Assembly: GCF_021155775.2 (NCBI RefSeq)
Contig: NC_060237.1
Span: forward strand, 9,263,832 to 9,327,831
Origin: Neodiprion pinetum
Lineage: Eukaryota > Arthropoda > Insecta > Hymenoptera > Diprionidae
DNA: 64,000 nucleotides
Direction: 5' to 3'
Below the pieces are notes generated by a model that saw nothing but the letters and a program-made list of their open reading frames with translations, was not told the DNA's origin and did no database searches. This document shows positions 56,312-64,000 of this stretch, piece by piece (position 1 is the stretch's first letter; each line of letters begins with the position of its first letter). A program made the position numbers and the translations under genes.

Positions 56312-56524
56312 TTACAAGTTATATTATTTTTTGGTTATATTCTTCGTTCACTTAATTCTTTTTCATTACCTACTTTCCAATGTTGCGTAGTATAGGTAGG
56401 TACTTTTTAAACGACTATTAAGGCAGTATGGCAATATGACTTGGTTACGTAGATGCAGGCATTACACGTGTATCCTAATCTCCTGCGGATAAGGGAGAAT
56501 GAGGAAGAGAAAAGGAGTGAAAGT

Positions 56525-56531
<7 letters not shown>

Positions 56532-56566
<35 letters not shown>
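56532..56566. repeat. (GA)n microsatellite
   Basis: About 17 GA units followed by an A-rich stretch. Confidence 0.95.
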
Positions 56567-56570
<4 letters not shown>

Positions 56571-57300
56571 AAAGAGAAAACAGGTCAATCTCCAATTTAC
56601 TATTCCTATAATTATACTCGGATATGTAGCTTTTGTAACATTGCAAAGTCAGATAATCAGGTTTGGAGATCCATATGGATTATTAATTAACTTTTCTTGC
56701 ACTTCAAGAATAATAATTTATACCTATGTATATTGTAGTAATCGTAATAACATAATTATTTTGCACGTGTCAATAATATAATACCATACATTATAATACC
56801 TACTATTGTAATTTAGATCGTACATTATAAGATTCTCAGAGAAACTTTTGTGACCAGCTCTAACCTAGCAGTTATTTATTTCATTCTAAGATATGGCTTC
56901 ATTTTTGACTCGTTTACACCTTACTCATGCGTGTGCATGAAGTGTCGTGAGTAAGACAGTCCCTTACATAATAAAAATTAAATAAAACGATCGAAATGTC
57001 ATCGTGAATCGGTACCTAGGCACAATCAAAACTTCCCTCAACGCACGTAGGGTGAAAAAAAAATCGTTTATTCCAACCATACATACTACACGAGTACATA
57101 AAACGATTTTTCATCTATACATTCACTATAGATTGCTGTTGAAGTTTATAAATTTATTTAACTCACTGAAGAATGATAACATAATCAAAATTGGATCAAT
57201 TCTGAATTTAATAACTTCAAAAAAATATATAGGTATGATAAATATTGTCGTTTTCATCGATATATTTTATTACCTAAGCAATACACATATACAGTGTGAA

Positions 57301-57594
57301 TTCCTAACGACTGCATAGTACCGTCGTCTGCTAAAATTTAATACACAGGCTCTACAATCTGAGAGCGGGTGTTTGCCAAGGCAACCGACCGTCATAACTT
57401 AGGAGAATAGTTCGCCGCGATGTAAATAAACTCAAAAATTTCAACACTTGTCCGTTTTGAGCACAACTGCCAGTGACAACTGTGAAAATTTTTCAGATTA
57501 GAAACAGTCGATCCCCCTGGCAAACAGCCGCTCTCGAATTTTAGTGCTTACGCATTAAATTTTAGCAGACGACGGATCATGCAGTCGTTAGAAA
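57301..57594. mobile_element. Long hairpin/foldback MITE-like element
   Basis: Left arm 57301-57380 and right arm about 57511-57594 are near-perfect inverted copies: TAACGACTGCAT, CCGTCGTCTGCTAAAATTT and GTTTGCCA all recur as complements. Weaker complementarity continues inward (CAAAAATTTCAAC versus GTGAAAATTTTT), so nearly all of the roughly 290 bp could form one stem. No coding content. It lies within or just past the 3' UTR of the PHF21A-like gene. Confidence 0.72.
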
Positions 57595-57768
57595 TCCACT
57601 ATACATATATAGTATTGTTTGAAAGCTTGTATTCTAAGCTAAATATTTCTGTTATTTCTATCCCTTTTGTTTCTTTCCTGGTCCCACATAACATAATAAT
57701 AATAATATTCTCCTTAGAAACAAATCTTGATTAAAGAAAAATTCAAATCGAGTATTCCTTAATGAATA

Positions 57769-58183
57769 TTTATTAACTATAAAACCCTTGCGTGCAATCA
57801 AAAGAACAAACTTCGCCAAACAACGACTTTAGAATATCGTTTACAATGATACAACTATCAGCCTTAATATTGATTTTTGGCATAATCTGAAAAATCGCGT
57901 AAATGGATTTTAGATGATTTTAGGGTTTGAATATTGTCTGGATTACTCCTAAAATTCGTAGACGCCCTTATTCGCTCCTCAAACTGCAATGAATAAACTT
58001 ACATCGACTTATATCAATTACTGTAATCCATTGAATCCAGACTTTATCGCATCGAGATGAGAAAAGTAGGTGAGATAATAAAACAGAATTAATAACGTAT
58101 GATCTATTGAGCTAACGAAAGACATTTTCAAATCTCACATTTATATTAAATATCCTAATTTGCTGGTACGCTTAAAACTAGTT
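57769..58183 (-). other. Probable 3' UTR of the PHF21A-like gene with candidate poly(A) signal
   Basis: AT-rich non-coding sequence directly downstream of the frame-A stop. A canonical AATAAA on the minus strand lies at 57774-57769, and others occur further down (for example near 57066 and 55912), so the true 3' end is uncertain. If a later signal is used, the 57.3-kb hairpin element would be part of the mRNA. Confidence 0.4.
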
Positions 58184-60054
58184 TCAACAATGGGTAGTTT
58201 CATCTTTGTCGACCTCTAGCATAGCAGACTCAAACTGTTCAAGGACCTGCATGTTTTCTGTGGATACTACATTTATACCCAATTTTGCCTTGCTTTCTTC
58301 TTCTGACAATGTGGTAATACTACTTTTTCCAAGCAAGATTATTCTGTCATTATCCTCGGCATCTTTTATTATGAGTTCGTGATCGTTCATTGGTAAGTCT
58401 TGTCTCTCGAATTCAGGCTTAATCTTAGGAGGCAGGAACTTTTTTCGAAGGGCAAGATAGTTTTTTTTTTGTGATAGCTCATTTTTCAGTATCTTCAGAT
58501 CTTGCCTAATGGTCTCCTGCCGGCGGGTCTTGTCTGAACGTTCATCTTCCCCCGAATCACTGCACTCATCAAAATTGTGAAACTTGATGTAAGTGTTACT
58601 GTGCTTCTTCTCAATGGCTATGAAATTCAGAGTAGTTTTCAAATTCTCGTTATGATATTCCTCGAAGCTTGTGAAATCTGGATTTATATCAGCCATCTCT
58701 TTGACAATCTTTGAATCTGCATCATTATCTCGAGTTTCACTTTCGAGTGAGTCATTTGTCGCAAGCAACGGAACGCCATCGCCCTCGTTTACATCCAAAA
58801 ATAAGACTGAATCTTCTTTTTTTTCTGAAATCGCACTCAACTCTTCTGGGCTTTTTCGTTCTAGGTTTGGTCTAAATGGCGCTGATAAATGCGCTTCTTC
58901 CAATTTCACGTATTCTGAGAAATTTGAGACGGAGGAAGAATGAACTCCAGGTTTGAGTTTGTCGCATTTCGATTCGCAATTTTCAGGTGATTGGAGTTTG
59001 AATTCTGATTGGATTTGTTCTGCGGCTGGATCTTGCGACTGGACAAAACTACCGGTGAAGGAATGGGACTCGTTATTGCTTGAGAACAATGAGTAGAGTA
59101 AATTTGTTTTTGATTTGGCTTTTGAACAATGGGCGACGGGTTCGCAGCTGGACTGTCCGACTTTTCGTGTTTCTGATGATTCCTTCGCGACATCAGGTTT
59201 GTCGATAGTTTTTGGGCCGCCAATAATACTGTGGAGGGGTATAAAACTGTTCGATTGTCTTGGTGTTCGGAGCTGGTTGATGTTGAGCTTAGAGTGCTGT
59301 TTGATGAGGCACTTCTCACCGTTAAAACTGTTTGTTGATTCTGATTTAACAGGTTTTGGCGGTGTATCTTCGCATGGCTTAGCAGGCTCTTGTCCGTTGT
59401 GATTTTTGAATCTTCCCAATAATTCTCTGAAAGCAAGAGACTTGACGTCTGATTGAGCATCGTCGTTGGAACTGGCATTTGGAGATTGTTGAGCGTCGAC
59501 AGTGGCGGAGATAGAACTTCGCCTGTCAGGTTTATTTCCGGGGACTGTTGACGAGATTGATGATGATGATAATTGTTTACTTCTTGCTGTGGTTTTTGAT
59601 GATTCGGAGATTTTTTTGACGATGAGGTAAGACTGTGATTTTTCTTGTTGACCAACTGTGATTGGAAACTGGTAGGCGTAGGTGACCTTGGTGTCCGACT
59701 CAATGCTTGGTGGTCGTGAGAGTTGGTTGACGAGAATTGAGGAGTAAGGCGTGCTGATGTTTGATTCTCCACTGTTGACAGGTGTTGCAGATGAGACAGT
59801 GGTCTCAGACTGATGGACGTCGAATGTGGAAGACGAGGAGGAAGAGGAGACCGTGGTGGAGACGGTGGAGGAGGGGATGGAGTTCGGGACGATAGGGATA
59901 AGGAAGGTTGAGGATGGAAGCTGGTTGACGCCGAGGGCTGCTGGGATGGGTCGTTCTGCTGCTGCATCAGCTTTATGAAATCCACCAGACGTTTTATGGA
60001 CCTCTGAGTCTTCTCTTGTTTTCCCAACATCTCTTGGCGTGTTCGATGTTGTTG
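58184..60054 (-). CDS. PHF21A-like terminal exon, frame A: alternative long C-terminus (overlaps frame B)
   Basis: This frame is open across the whole exon and beyond, ending at TGA 58186-58184, about 620 residues past the acceptor. Its composition looks like genuine nuclear disordered protein: KVTYAYQFPITVG, FRELLGRFKNHNGQEP, an acidic DECSDSGEDERSD patch and a helical RQDLKILKNELSQKK segment. I do not recognise a domain. There is no ATG in it before KEMADINPDF near its C-terminal third, so it must be entered by splicing or frameshifting. Joining exon d (one leftover base) directly to the acceptor at 60054 reads exactly in this frame. The last 240 or so residues lie beyond the frame-B stop and have no competing long frame. 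Confidence 0.72.
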
Positions 60055-63000
60055 CTGAAATAACACAGCAAATAAATTCAAAGCCCAAGACACTGGTTGA
60101 ATTTTCCAACAGTTAAAATGCTACAATCAAGGCAAATGAATTTACACGTAGAAAGGATTGTTCCATTTAAGTAAATAATTCCATCTCTCATTTACTTAAA
60201 TCAAATAAAAAATACCAACTAAACAAATCCTTTCTCGCTGTGCACTGTGTACAAGTATACATGTGAGACGAATCGAGCATGCTCCAAAAATCTTGGTGTC
60301 AGCAATCAAAAATTTACATAAATACTGTAGAATGATGATAAAACGATAGTTAATAAGCTACAATTGTAAATGAGAAAATGATCGAATTCGTAAGAAATTT
60401 ATACACATTATATAAATGGTGGATAGTATTAAAATTAAATACAGGTGTGAAATGGGCATACGCTGAAAAGAAAAACTGCATAAAAAAATAAAATTATCAC
60501 AACAATTAATTATAACTGCGTTGAAAATATCACTTTTTGTGGAGTAAAAGTCACATAACCATCAGATACGTAAATCACACATTATGTAACATAGGAAGTT
60601 GACGTCTTTTTTACATAATTCATAGTCAGATAATAAGGTTGTGAGAATACAATAAAAAATCCAGCAGCGATTAGCAATGATAAACGCAATATCAATTTTC
60701 AAACTTTACATTTTGGTATACGTATTTAAATGAAATAAGAAAAATAAGTCTGAATTTCTAAAAATACTTCGATTTTCAATTACCAGTAAAATAACGACAG
60801 CCAAAAACTAAACGAATAGGCAAAAATACTATTATAGACGTAAAGGTAGAATAACACATTCCAAATTAACAAAAAATTTATTTTATGATTCTTTTTCTGT
60901 ACAGGCCGTGACAAACCTGAAGAGATTGACCAAGGAGTTGCGAGCGTTTTTCCAATTCGTAAACCTGCAACCTCAAATCCGAGTTTCTCTCGCGCAGTTC
61001 ATATCTGTCTCTCTCTTTTTCTTCTGTAAGACATTTTTACACCTTTTGTTTTTGTATTTTCCATTTTTGATGGAAATGTGTTTTTTTTTTTTTACATCGA
61101 AGGCATACAATCAGATAATATCGTATAAAAAAAATGCTTTAGACAGTTAGTGAAAAAGCTTAGAGCACTTAGCGTCGGTCGAACATCATAACGCATGTTT
61201 GTTAAGGATACAGAAATTGAAGTAAACAATCAATTGACACATTAGGTGATGAATATATATCAGCAATTCTGATAAGAATCCACAGAAAACTTCATGAATA
61301 TATCGCATGTACTAACATTCTTCACATCGTTAGTTTTATTAGCACTATCTGTCTACAACGTAGATTAGATGGATCTTAATGTACATTTCAAATACCGACA
61401 ACTTGAAATAATGTCTTTACAAGTATTGATTGACCGACTGTCTCTTCACAAAGACCTTAGCACTTTAGTTTCCTCTGTCAGTGATCAGTTAAAATATAAG
61501 TACAAGGTACTAACAATAAGTAAATATTGACAAGTTGCAAAATTCAGCGAGTGAAATTCATGTATATAAATCTGAGCTGTCTGAAACATTTTTAATCGTG
61601 TCAATATGACGAGTAGATTGTCATGAAGAATTATTACATTGAATAAGGATGAATTCCTGGAATTAAATCTACCCGAATACTATTAGCTTGTCTGCAAACA
61701 TTATTAATGTGATCTATTAATGGTAAATACAGCTTGTATCGATTTACGACACATACAATTTATGTAAAAGTACAAAATACTGTGGGAGTTTTTTTCACAC
61801 CGTCATCACTTACAACTATAATAATATGGATTTAAAATGCAGTAATTACTCACCTATTTCAATTTCTCTTTTGGTCTCGATTGCTAAGGTATCGCTACTG
61901 TTTTGATCGCAATCTGATTCCTCAGTTTTAGTGGTACATTTTGGACAGGTTTTGAAAGTAGGGCTTGAAGCCACGTGGCAAGTTGCGTGAAAATATGTAC
62001 CACAAACTTCACAAACCTCTAAAGTAGAATCTGCATAAAAGTAAAGTTACTTTGATCAATATAACGAATATACAAATATAACGGGTGCGTGAGCATCAAT
62101 GAATTGTGTCAAATAAATACATACCAGATTTTCTGCAGAGAACACAAACTGCGCGGCATATATTTTCGATCCTTTCAATGGTTAAACTCGAGGGTAGACC
62201 AGGTATGTGGACAGCTTTGCCTCCCATCGATGTAACCGACTTAGCGTTAGACTGCTGTCTGTGGCTCAAATTATTCTCGGATTTCGTTTTGCCTGCAAAT
62301 ACTTTACTTTCTTGATTATTTCTAAGTATATTTGGTCTTGTCGATGACTTTTGCGTTGGAATCAACGACTTTGCGGAGGCTGCACAGGGCGGCGAAGATG
62401 ACTTTAAACCTCCCACCTTAGAAGGAGGTGGAGATGGACCGTTTAATCGAGCTGTCGTTTGTCGCGTTTGCGGTGCTGTCCCATTCGATTGCAGATATGA
62501 GTGTCTTTTTCTTTTCTGAAATTAAATTCATATCAATTTTTTCATAATGCTTAGAATTTATCCTCACACTTCGATGCTCCAACAAATTCTGTGTATTCGT
62601 TACTTTGGATGCAAGTATAATAAGGCATGCGATTCAAGTTTTTGTGAACGAACAAGTTTACAAACGGACTTCGATTAAATACGCATAAACTTACAGTAGG
62701 AATTTCCCAATTAGAATAAACGAACTGTGGATTGGCGGTACTCCTGCGTTTTCTTTCTGCTCTTTTGTTTTGTAATTCCTTGTGCTTGTCAGCCGTGATC
62801 AATCCGAGACATCCAAGAAAATTTTGTTGCTCGCACCGAAGATCTCGGTACATATCATCAGGAATTGGTTTCTCAGTCGAATTTTCATCCGTTTCAATTT
62901 CTACAATGTCCTTGTCGTTTGAATCTATTCGGTTGAATCTTGTTCTTTCCCTGTCAAAATCAAACGTTACTAATTACAATCATATTGAGAATAAATAAGG

Positions 63001-63557
63001 CAGACAGATGCACTTAAATTTAAGAGATTTAGTCAATTCTAAATATTCTTGGCACGTTATTTTCGGATTAAAAGTAATAACTGTGTCCTGTTACGAGTCG
63101 TGATAAATAGAATGCTCGGTAACCGGTGATAATATTTCTCTGTGAAACTCTATCCAAAATTTGAAGGGACAAATATCAATTTTGGCAAGAGGATCGAGAA
63201 AATTTTCAGCAGGTAAAAGTTTATCATTTTTTAGGGTGAGTATAAAATTGTTGAAAGTATTAATACCGTTGTCGCAGCTTACCTGGGACAATTATTTCGA
63301 AAATGATGATTGGGCGATGGTGGATCAACGTTTTGAATTTCATCCTCGTAATCGTCTTTCGACAATCTGCGACTCAATACGTTGAAATTATTCCCATTGA
63401 CGGTTTGCTCGGTTTCGCGGCTTTTCGTTACATTATTATTCGTTATACTGTCGTTGTTGTTCAATCCTAGTAACGAGCCTATAGAAACTTTGCCGCCATT
63501 TGAATTTGCCGCTTCGTAAAGCTTCACCTCCTTGCGCAAACGCTGAACGACCTGTTT
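58184..63557 (-). CDS. PHF21A: PHF21A/BHC80-like PHD-finger protein, 3' part of gene (partial, N-terminus outside window)
   Basis: Six exons join with consistent phases: 63557-63283, 62950-62695, 62515-62125, 62030-61854, 61023-60917 and 60054 onward. Seen: the first exon opens with KQVVQRLRKEV, resembling the RVVEQLRK segment of vertebrate PHF21A. The second has FLGCLGLIT followed by KRAERKRRSTANP, matching the PHF21A block ending in TANP. The fourth completes a C4HC3 PHD finger with CRKSG as in BHC80, and the fifth and sixth encode a charged coiled coil. Known: vertebrate PHF21A is a nuclear subunit of the LSD1-CoREST complex and its PHD reads histone H3 unmethylated at K4. Inferred: a chromatin corepressor role here. 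Including the 107-nt exon gives 784 residues from the first visible codon to the stop at 58906; skipping it gives 989 residues to the stop at 58184. Start codon and promoter lie beyond 64000. No AT-hook like that of the vertebrate protein is seen. Confidence 0.88.
58906..60054 (-). CDS. PHF21A: PHF21A-like terminal exon, frame B: end of coiled coil plus Ser/Pro/Asn-rich tail
   Basis: The acceptor GTGTTATTTCAG is strong and enters in phase 0 when exon e is included. The first residues, QQHRTRQEMLGKQEKTQRSI and KRLVDFIKLMQQQN, continue the coiled coil and resemble the vertebrate segment [20 protein letters not shown]. After about 40 residues the frame becomes low-complexity Ser/Pro/Gln/Asn-rich sequence and stops at TGA 58908-58906, 382 residues after the acceptor. 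The coiled-coil part is well supported. The long low-complexity tail could be real protein or simply an open shadow of frame A. Confidence 0.68.
   Translation of the reverse strand, partial: QQHRTRQEMLGKQEKTQRSIKRLVDFIKLMQQQNDPSQQPSASTSFHPQPSLSLSSRTPSPPPPSPPRSPLPPRLPHSTSISLRPLSHLQHLSTVENQTSARLTPQFSSTNSHDHQALSRTPRSPTPTSFQSQLVNKKNHSLTSSSKKSPNHQKPQQEVNNYHHHQSRQQSPEINLTGEVLSPPLSTLNNLQMPVPTTMLNQTSSLLLSENYWEDSKITTDKSLLSHAKIHRQNLLNQNQQTVLTVRSASSNSTLSSTSTSSEHQDNRTVLYPSTVLLAAQKLSTNLMSRRNHQKHEKSDSPAANPSPIVQKPNQKQIYSTHCSQAITSPIPSPVVLSSRKIQPQNKSNQNSNSNHLKIANRNATNSNLEFILPPSQISQNT
60148..60238. repeat. Small nested inverted repeat in the intron before the terminal exon
   Basis: A perfect 12-bp inverted repeat (ATTTAAGTAAAT at 60165-60176, its complement at 60190-60201, 13-nt loop) is nested in an outer GAAAGGATT/AATCCTTTC pair at 60151-60159 and 60226-60234. 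It lies about 100 nt upstream of the terminal-exon acceptor, so it could be a tiny MITE and could fold in the pre-mRNA. Confidence 0.5.
60917..61023 (-). CDS. PHF21A: PHF21A-like exon e: coiled-coil exon, likely cassette (107 nt, not a multiple of 3)
   Basis: 107 nt, phase 1 in and phase 0 out. It encodes a highly charged heptad-like helix (EEKERDRYELRERNSDLRLQ, then VYELEKRSQLLGQSLQ), in the place of the vertebrate PHF21A coiled coil after the PHD. Both splice sites look weaker than those of the other exons. The acceptor has almost no pyrimidine tract (purine-rich sequence up to GTCTTACAG) and the donor is GTTTGT. The flanking introns, 830 and 862 nt, are the longest seen in the gene. Because the length is not a multiple of three, skipping changes the frame of the terminal exon from B to A. 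Confidence 0.8.
61854..62030 (-). CDS. PHF21A: PHF21A-like exon d: second half of PHD finger
   Basis: 177 nt, phase 1 in and out. The acceptor is CTTTTATGCAG and the donor a consensus GTGAGT. It encodes VCEVCGTYFHATC and KTCPKC, so the assembled finger reads C-x2-C-x10-C-x2-C-x4-H-x2-C-x10-C-x2-C, a complete C4HC3 ligand set. Spacing differs from vertebrate BHC80, with a longer first loop and a shorter last loop, and the Trp usually found two residues before the last Cys pair is Lys here. The exon ends in an acidic/polar stretch leading into the coiled coil. Confidence 0.88.
62125..62515 (-). CDS. PHF21A: PHF21A-like exon c: basic linker and first half of PHD finger
   Basis: 391 nt, phase 0 in and phase 1 out. 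The acceptor is TTTAATTTCAG and the donor GTATGT. It starts with KRKRHSYLQS, a candidate nuclear localisation signal, and continues through a Pro/Ser/Lys-rich disordered linker. It ends in ENICRAVCVLCRKSG, which supplies the first zinc-binding Cys pair of the PHD finger. The intron to the next exon is only 94 nt and splits the finger after CRKS plus one base. Confidence 0.87.
62695..62950 (-). CDS. PHF21A: PHF21A-like exon b: conserved KRxERKRRxTANP block
   Basis: 256 nt, phase 2 in and phase 0 out. The acceptor is TTTTGACAG and the donor a consensus GTAAGT after ACT. An acidic stretch (IVEIETDENSTEKP) leads into QQNFLGCLGLITADKHKEL and then QNKRAERKRRSTANPQFVYS. Vertebrate PHF21A has the same order: a short hydrophobic LGL motif, a charged helix, then ERKRR-T-TANPVYS. 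This is the strongest sequence evidence for orthology outside the PHD finger. The basic run could also act as a nuclear localisation signal. Confidence 0.88.
63283..63557 (-). CDS. PHF21A: PHF21A-like exon a: N-terminal helix and Asn-rich linker
   Basis: 275 nt, phase 0 in and phase 2 out. The acceptor is TTGTTTGTTGCGCAG and the donor is GTAAGC after CCCAG. The first residues, KQVVQRLRKEVKLYEA, are helical and basic and align with the vertebrate segment just after the N-terminal coiled coil. An Asn/Ser-rich linker follows, then acidic DDYEDEIQNVDPP. A further coding exon must lie upstream beyond the window, because the visible reading frame enters through a splice acceptor and not through an initiator ATG. 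Confidence 0.82.
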
Positions 63558-63897
63558 CTGCGCAACAAACAAAAATGTATCCAAGCATTAATATTATCCA
63601 ATTTTTCCCAGTTTTCATCGATAATTTTCAACTTATATCCGACGTAGCTTCTTCTCTTATACAATCAATCATATGTCTTCACGCGTAGGATTAAACAAAT
63701 TTCAAATTTCCAAATCATTGCAGATCAACAAAATCGTCGCCCTGATTTATTTTTTTCAGTTGTTAATTATACAATCTCTTTTACATTTACTTGACTTCTT
63801 TTTACAATAATCTAATAAACCTCGACGATCCTATGCAGATTATCGCGTAATCGGACTAATCTTATTGCAGTGTACATTATGCAACTTTATTATACAT

Positions 63898-63926
63898 ATA
63901 CATATATATATATAATATATATATAC
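63898..63926. repeat. (TA)n microsatellite in the PHF21A-like upstream intron
   Basis: Interrupted TA run near the right edge of the window, in the intron upstream of exon a. Confidence 0.85.
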
Positions 63927-64000
63927 TCAGTTCCTTTCAATTTCGTATTTAAATACTTTCAGCATCATCTCTGATATCGCAAATCATTTTACCCATAATG

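Larger units (their letters stand above)
54701..57300. other. Non-coding; intergenic or distal 3' region of the PHF21A-like gene
   Basis: GC-richer stretch at 54780-55220 with several AT-core words (TTAATCAATTAA, GGTTTAATTAG), which may be a conserved element. Below that the DNA is AT-rich with scattered AATAAA on the minus strand. Confidence 0.4.

Noticed and set aside
59115..59402. Plus-strand frame inside the PHF21A-like terminal exon
   Set aside because: Antisense shadow of the exon; no independent evidence.
58184..60054. A sequencing indel as the explanation for the two open frames
   Set aside because: Not excluded, but it would not explain why both frames stay open together for over 1.1 kb or why skipping exon e lands precisely in frame A; kept as the main alternative to test.
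58906..60054. A small retained intron connecting frame B to frame A inside the exon
   Set aside because: No good donor (GTRAGT-like) was found after the coiled coil, and apparent acceptors in the pyrimidine-rich stretch would need introns that are too short.

Overview
The window is eukaryotic nuclear DNA, most likely from an insect and plausibly a hymenopteran. The reasons are a spliced gene with standard GT-AG introns and short coding exons, abundant GA, CA and TA microsatellites, long G/C homopolymers, several miniature inverted-repeat elements, CpG-rich islands scattered through AT-rich DNA, and a PHF21A/BHC80-type chromatin gene. The species assignment is inference. Nothing bacterial, phage-like or CRISPR-like is present.

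One protein-coding gene is supported: the 3' part of a PHF21A (BHC80)-like gene on the minus strand, about 58184-63557. Five short exons followed by one long terminal exon can be joined by eye with consistent phases. In order they encode an 'RVVEQLRK'-type N-terminal helix, the 'KRxERKRRxTANP' block, a divergent PHD finger and a C-terminal coiled coil. In vertebrates this protein belongs to the LSD1-CoREST histone demethylase complex. The first exons lie beyond position 64000.

The most interesting structure is the terminal exon, which is open in two overlapping frames. Frame B (stop 58906-58908) carries the conserved coiled coil. Frame A (stop 58184-58186) is open for the full length of the exon, looks like ordinary acidic/serine-rich protein, and has no ATG for its first several hundred codons. 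Skipping the preceding 107-nt exon (60917-61023), whose splice sites are weak, joins the PHD exon exactly into frame A. That predicts two proteins with unrelated C-termini sharing about 1.1 kb of DNA.

Positions 1 to about 58100 contain no convincing coding exon: either an intergenic desert or a giant intron. This stretch holds microsatellites, including a perfect 210-bp (AG)n; G-quadruplex-prone runs; a decayed retrotransposon gag frame (15918-16610); four copies of a roughly 420-bp MITE; other foldback/MITE-like elements at 20.3, 35.0, 42.1, 54.4 and 57.3 kb; a degenerate 17-bp minisatellite split by a MITE; and a few CpG-rich, promoter- or enhancer-like stretches. Regulatory calls rest on motif reading only and are weak.
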